In this document: in pieces, positions 4,412 to 6,374 of the stretch
How the letters are laid out: the number at the start of each line of letters is the position of its first letter
How positions within the stretch are numbered: the first letter of the stretch is position 1
The notes under the pieces: generated by a model
What the model was told of the DNA's origin: nothing
Databases searched by the model: none
Seen by the model: only the letters and a program-made list of their open reading frames with translations
Position numbers and translations under genes: made by a program
From: Streptomyces violaceus
GTDB taxonomy: Bacteria; Actinomycetota; Actinomycetes; Streptomycetales; Streptomycetaceae
Reading direction: 5' to 3'
Assembly: GCA_000715635.1 (NCBI GenBank)
Contig: KL569186.1
Span: 5,873 to 12,246, forward strand
DNA length: 6,374 nucleotides

Positions 4412-4993
4412 GGCCTTCGCCGCCTTGGCCGCCGCTTTCATCTCCTGCTTGTGCGCCCGTACCTTGACCAGCGACTCGGGGCCGGTGATGTCGGCGACGG
4501 AACGGAAGGACTGCGGCTCGCCGTAAGCGCCCGCGGCCTCCCGCCACCCCGTCGGCCGCACCCCGAGCTGCTTGCCGAGCAGGGCGAGGAAGATCTGGGC
4601 CTTCTGCTTGCCGAAGCCGGGCAGCCCGGCCAGCCGCTTCAGCAGCTCCTTGCCGGTGCCGACGTCCTTCCAGACGGCCTCGGCGTCACCGTCGTAGTGC
4701 TCGACGAGGTACTGGCACAGCTGCTGGATCCGCTTGGCCATGGAGCCCGGGTACCGGTGCACGGCCGGCTTCTGCGAGAGCAGCGCGGCGAAGGCCTCGG
4801 GTTCGTGCGCGGCGATCTCGTGCGCGTCCAGGTCGTCCGTGCCGAGCCGCTGGGCGATCGTCGCCGGCCCCTTGAACGCCCACTCCATCGGGACTTGCTG
4901 GTCCAGCAGCATCCCGACCAGTGCGGCGAGCGGACTGCGGCCGAGCAGCGCGTCGGCCTCGGGGTCCTGGGCGAGGTGAAGAGTGACGTCCAT
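4400..4993 (-). CDS. HhH-GPD-type base-excision DNA repair protein (putative, catalytic residues not evident)
   Basis: This 197-aa protein is probably a DNA-binding member of the endonuclease III/AlkA (HhH-GPD) superfamily. The N-terminal helical part contains LLDQQVPMEWAFKGP (29-43), matching the LLSQQT-type helix of the family. The helix-hairpin-helix is LAGLPGFGKQKAQIFLALLGKQ (121-142), and the C-terminus is Ala/Lys-rich (181-197). The Endo III catalytic lysine position falls on Q130, flanked by K129 and K131, and I see no aspartate at the expected distance after the hairpin. The four-cysteine Fe-S cluster is also absent, as in short members. A non-canonical mechanism, or DNA binding without glycosylase activity, is therefore possible. 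I chose the ATG at 4993 because it gives the compact N-terminus MDVTLHLAQDPEADALLG, with GGGGGA 10 nt upstream; a TTG at 5038 is rejected. The gene is 51 nt downstream of the flavin reductase, same strand, with no terminator between, so co-transcription is likely. Confidence 0.82.
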   Translation of the reverse strand: MDVTLHLAQDPEADALLGRSPLAALVGMLLDQQVPMEWAFKGPATIAQRLGTDDLDAHEIAAHEPEAFAALLSQKPAVHRYPGSMAKRIQQLCQYLVEHYDGDAEAVWKDVGTGKELLKRLAGLPGFGKQKAQIFLALLGKQLGVRPTGWREAAGAYGEPQSFRSVADITGPESLVKVRAHKQEMKAAAKAAKAAGE

Positions 4994-5044
4994 GCCCCGA
5001 TCATCCCCCGGTCCGGGCACGGCCGCGTCCGCAGCCAAAGCCCC

Positions 5045-5767
5045 CTAGCTCGGCCTCCAGTACCCCAGCGCGTGCACCCGCTGCTTGGGCAGGCCCAGTT
5101 CCTTGCGCACGTACGCCGCCAAGGCCCGGGTCGTCGCCGTGTCGCAGGCGATCCAGACGTACGGGTCGGAGGCGTCCTGCAGCAGGCCGGGCAGGTCCGT
5201 CTTCACCTGGTCGACCAGATGGGCGCCGGAGTCCTGGCGCGGCACCTTGCGCAGTTCGTGCCGGGCCGGGTCGGTGCGGAACGGCAGGTCCTCGCCGCCG
5301 CCCTCGAACCAGACGGTGGCCGGGGCGGAACCCAGCGCGTCCAGCAGGGAGTTGATGGCCGGCAGGGAGGCCGGGTCGCCGACGGCGAAGACGTGCGAGG
5401 GCGCGGGGCTCGGGTGCTCGAAGCCGGTGCCCTGGACGGTCGCCTCGACGGTGTCGCCCGGCTCGGCCGTCCGGGCCCAGTCGCTGGCGCACCCCTCGTG
5501 CAGGGCGAACTCCAGGCTGAAGGTGCCGGCCTCCGGGTCCGGGTCGACCAGGGTGTAGGCCCGCTGGTGGGGCTTGCCCGCGTTGTCGAACCACAGCCGG
5601 ACCCACATGGTCGGATGGACGCCGGCCGCCGCCAGCAGACCGCCGTCGGTGAAGGAGAGCCGCCGGTAGTCCGGCGTGACGTCCTGCGCGCCGGTCACGG
5701 TGAACACGAAATCCTTCGCGCGCAGCAGCTTGAGGACCGCGCCTTCCCAACCCCGCCCCTGCCCCAT
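5045..5767 (-). CDS. Siderophore-interacting protein (SIP) family FAD-dependent ferric-siderophore reductase
   Basis: This 240-aa cytosolic flavoprotein is likely to reduce Fe(III) in an imported siderophore with NAD(P)H or a partner reductant, releasing Fe(II). The FAD-binding barrel covers roughly 12-118, with the flavin motif RAYTLV at 69-74 and HEGCASDWARTAEPGD (90-105) in the usual pyrophosphate-contact region. The SIP-type pyridine-nucleotide domain follows, with GDPASLPAINSLL (130-142), VWIACDTATTRALAAYVRKE (204-223) and the family-typical ending GYWRPS (235-240). Length is at the short end for SIP proteins. The ATG at 5767 has GAAGGG 10 nt upstream; an overlapping ATG at 5774 opens a different, non-homologous frame. 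A 19-bp iron box lies 40 nt upstream, so repression by a DmdR1/IdeR-type regulator under iron-replete conditions is expected. The HhH-GPD gene follows on the same strand. Confidence 0.92.
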   Translation of the reverse strand: MGQGRGWEGAVLKLLRAKDFVFTVTGAQDVTPDYRRLSFTDGGLLAAAGVHPTMWVRLWFDNAGKPHQRAYTLVDPDPEAGTFSLEFALHEGCASDWARTAEPGDTVEATVQGTGFEHPSPAPSHVFAVGDPASLPAINSLLDALGSAPATVWFEGGGEDLPFRTDPARHELRKVPRQDSGAHLVDQVKTDLPGLLQDASDPYVWIACDTATTRALAAYVRKELGLPKQRVHALGYWRPS

Positions 5768-5807
5768 CGCTCATTCACCCTTCACGTACTATTCCGCCAC
5801 GATCAAC

Positions 5808-5826
5808 TTAGGCAAGCCTAACCTAA
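5808..5826. promoter_or_regulatory. Iron box (DmdR/IdeR/DtxR-family operator) shared by divergent genes
   Basis: TTAGGCAAGCCTAACCTAA matches the actinobacterial iron-box consensus TTAGGTTAGGCTAACCTAA at 16 of 19 positions, with intact outer arms TTAGG and CCTAA. It sits 40 nt from the reductase ATG and 19 nt from the Ntn-hydrolase GTG, inside the only AT-rich patch of the window. Several TANNNT hexamers overlap it (for example TAAGTT at 5810-5805 on the minus strand and TAACCT at 5819-5824 on the plus strand), so bound regulator would block both directions. Another plus-strand -10 candidate is TACTAT (5787-5792), for which the box would be a downstream roadblock. Exact start sites cannot be decided by eye. 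Confidence 0.9.
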
Positions 5827-5845
5827 AGGGCGGAAGGGGCACAGC

Positions 5846-6374
5846 GTGGCCACCGAGATCTACCGTGATGCCTGGGGCATTCCGCATCTGCGCGCCGGCA
5901 GCGCGGCCGAACTCGCCCACGCGCAGGGCCGTGTCACCGCCCGCGACCGGGCCTGGCAGCTGGAGGTCGAGCGGCACCGGGCCCAGGGCACCTCGGCGTC
6001 CTTCCTCGGCGAGGACGCCCTGGCCTGGGACCTGTTCGCCAGACGGGCCCGACTCGACGACACGGCCAGACGCTGCTTCACGGACCTGGAGAGACGGGAC
6101 CCCGAGACGGCCCAGTGGGTGCGGGCGTACGTCGACGGGGTCAACGCGGGTCTGGCGGAGGGGGCCGAGCCGGCCCCCGAGTTCGCCCGCACCGGCCTCG
6201 CCCCCGGGCCCTGGCACCCCTGGACCCCCCTCGGCGTCTGGCTCGCCACCCACATCCTCTTCGCCGGGTTCCCGGCCAAGCTCTGGCGCGAGCAGGCCCT
6301 GGCCCATCTGGGCGCGGACGCCGTCGGCCTGTTCGCCACCGACGGTCCCGGCACCTCCGGCAGCAACGGCTGGG
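5846..6374 (+). CDS. Penicillin acylase-family Ntn hydrolase (partial, 3' end outside the window)
   Basis: 176 codons of a longer gene are present. The protein opens with MATEIYRDAWGIPHLRAGSA, the standard start of the mature alpha chain in this family (RDxxGIPHLxA), followed by AHAQGRVTARDRAWQLEVER (29-48) and WVRAYVDGVNAGLAEG. The visible part ends at GTSGSNGW, where Ser173 (codon 6362-6364) fits the nucleophile that becomes the N-terminus of the beta chain after self-cleavage, with the conserved Asn next to it. Such enzymes hydrolyse amides: beta-lactam side chains, acyl-homoserine lactones, or acyl groups on siderophore precursors (PvdQ). No signal peptide precedes the alpha chain, and an in-frame TAA at 5819 rules out a longer N-terminus, so the protein should be cytosolic unless exported in another way. 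GGAAGGGG lies 6 nt before the GTG start. The shared iron box points to iron control. The substrate cannot be deduced here. Confidence 0.9.
   Translation, partial: MATEIYRDAWGIPHLRAGSAAELAHAQGRVTARDRAWQLEVERHRAQGTSASFLGEDALAWDLFARRARLDDTARRCFTDLERRDPETAQWVRAYVDGVNAGLAEGAEPAPEFARTGLAPGPWHPWTPLGVWLATHILFAGFPAKLWREQALAHLGADAVGLFATDGPGTSGSNGW

Noticed and set aside
3536..4467. Plus-strand frames downstream of the ATPase (3536-4309, 3760-4467, 4017-4526)
   Set aside because: They run through the terminator hairpin or antisense to the small, secreted and HhH-GPD genes, and their translations are low-complexity Arg/Gly/Ala without domains.
5786..5815. Minus-strand promoter TTGCCT-N18-TAGTAC for the reductase
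   Set aside because: It would start transcription near 5779, inside the GAAGGG ribosome-binding site (5783-5778) that supports the chosen start, so a promoter overlapping the iron box is more likely.
4451..5821. A 456-codon plus-strand frame
   Set aside because: It is antisense to both the flavin reductase and the HhH-GPD gene, each with recognisable motifs, and it would run through the iron box.
5789..6366. Minus-strand frames opposite the Ntn hydrolase
   Set aside because: The plus strand carries the family start motif and the GSNGW nucleophile site with a strong ribosome-binding site; the antisense frames have no family features.

Overview
The window looks like chromosomal DNA of a Streptomyces or close relative. 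GC is very high, nearly every third codon position is G or C, GTG starts are mixed with ATG, and the promoter-like boxes and iron box are of actinobacterial type. No insertion sequence, CRISPR array, tRNA, rRNA or phage gene is visible. The gene content reads as core or conserved-neighbourhood chromosome rather than a recent island.

Layout, left to right. Positions 1-105 hold the 5' end of a minus-strand gene leaving the window. After a 122-nt divergent spacer with a perfect 16-nt palindrome comes upp (uracil phosphoribosyltransferase, +). It converges on a minus-strand membrane protein with an extracytoplasmic LytR C-terminal domain. A 17-nt tandem repeat that can fold as a hairpin separates the two. 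Upstream of that gene lies a 98-aa minus-strand protein of the type databases tend to call a VapB antitoxin. Its visible motif looks more ParB/sulfiredoxin-like, and no toxin gene is next to it. It is divergent from a 539-aa HerA/YjgR-type (DUF853) ATPase on the plus strand. The ATPase gene ends at a strong hairpin shared with a convergent 46-aa small gene. A small secreted proline-rich protein and then an HhH-GPD-type DNA repair protein follow, both on the minus strand.

The right end looks like an iron-responsive divergent unit. A siderophore-interacting flavin reductase (-), probably co-transcribed with the HhH-GPD gene, and a penicillin-acylase-family Ntn hydrolase (+, cut by the window end) flank one 19-bp DmdR/IdeR-type iron box. 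The hydrolase lacks a signal peptide. A testable idea is that the reductase frees iron from an imported siderophore and the acylase cleaves an amide in it, both derepressed when iron is low.

Three genes (upp, the LytR_C protein and the 98-aa protein) have no convincing Shine-Dalgarno sequence. Each has a TANNNT -10-like hexamer 6-7 nt before the start codon, the signature of leaderless mRNAs. The helicase, the small gene, the flavin reductase and the hydrolase have clear ribosome-binding sites.
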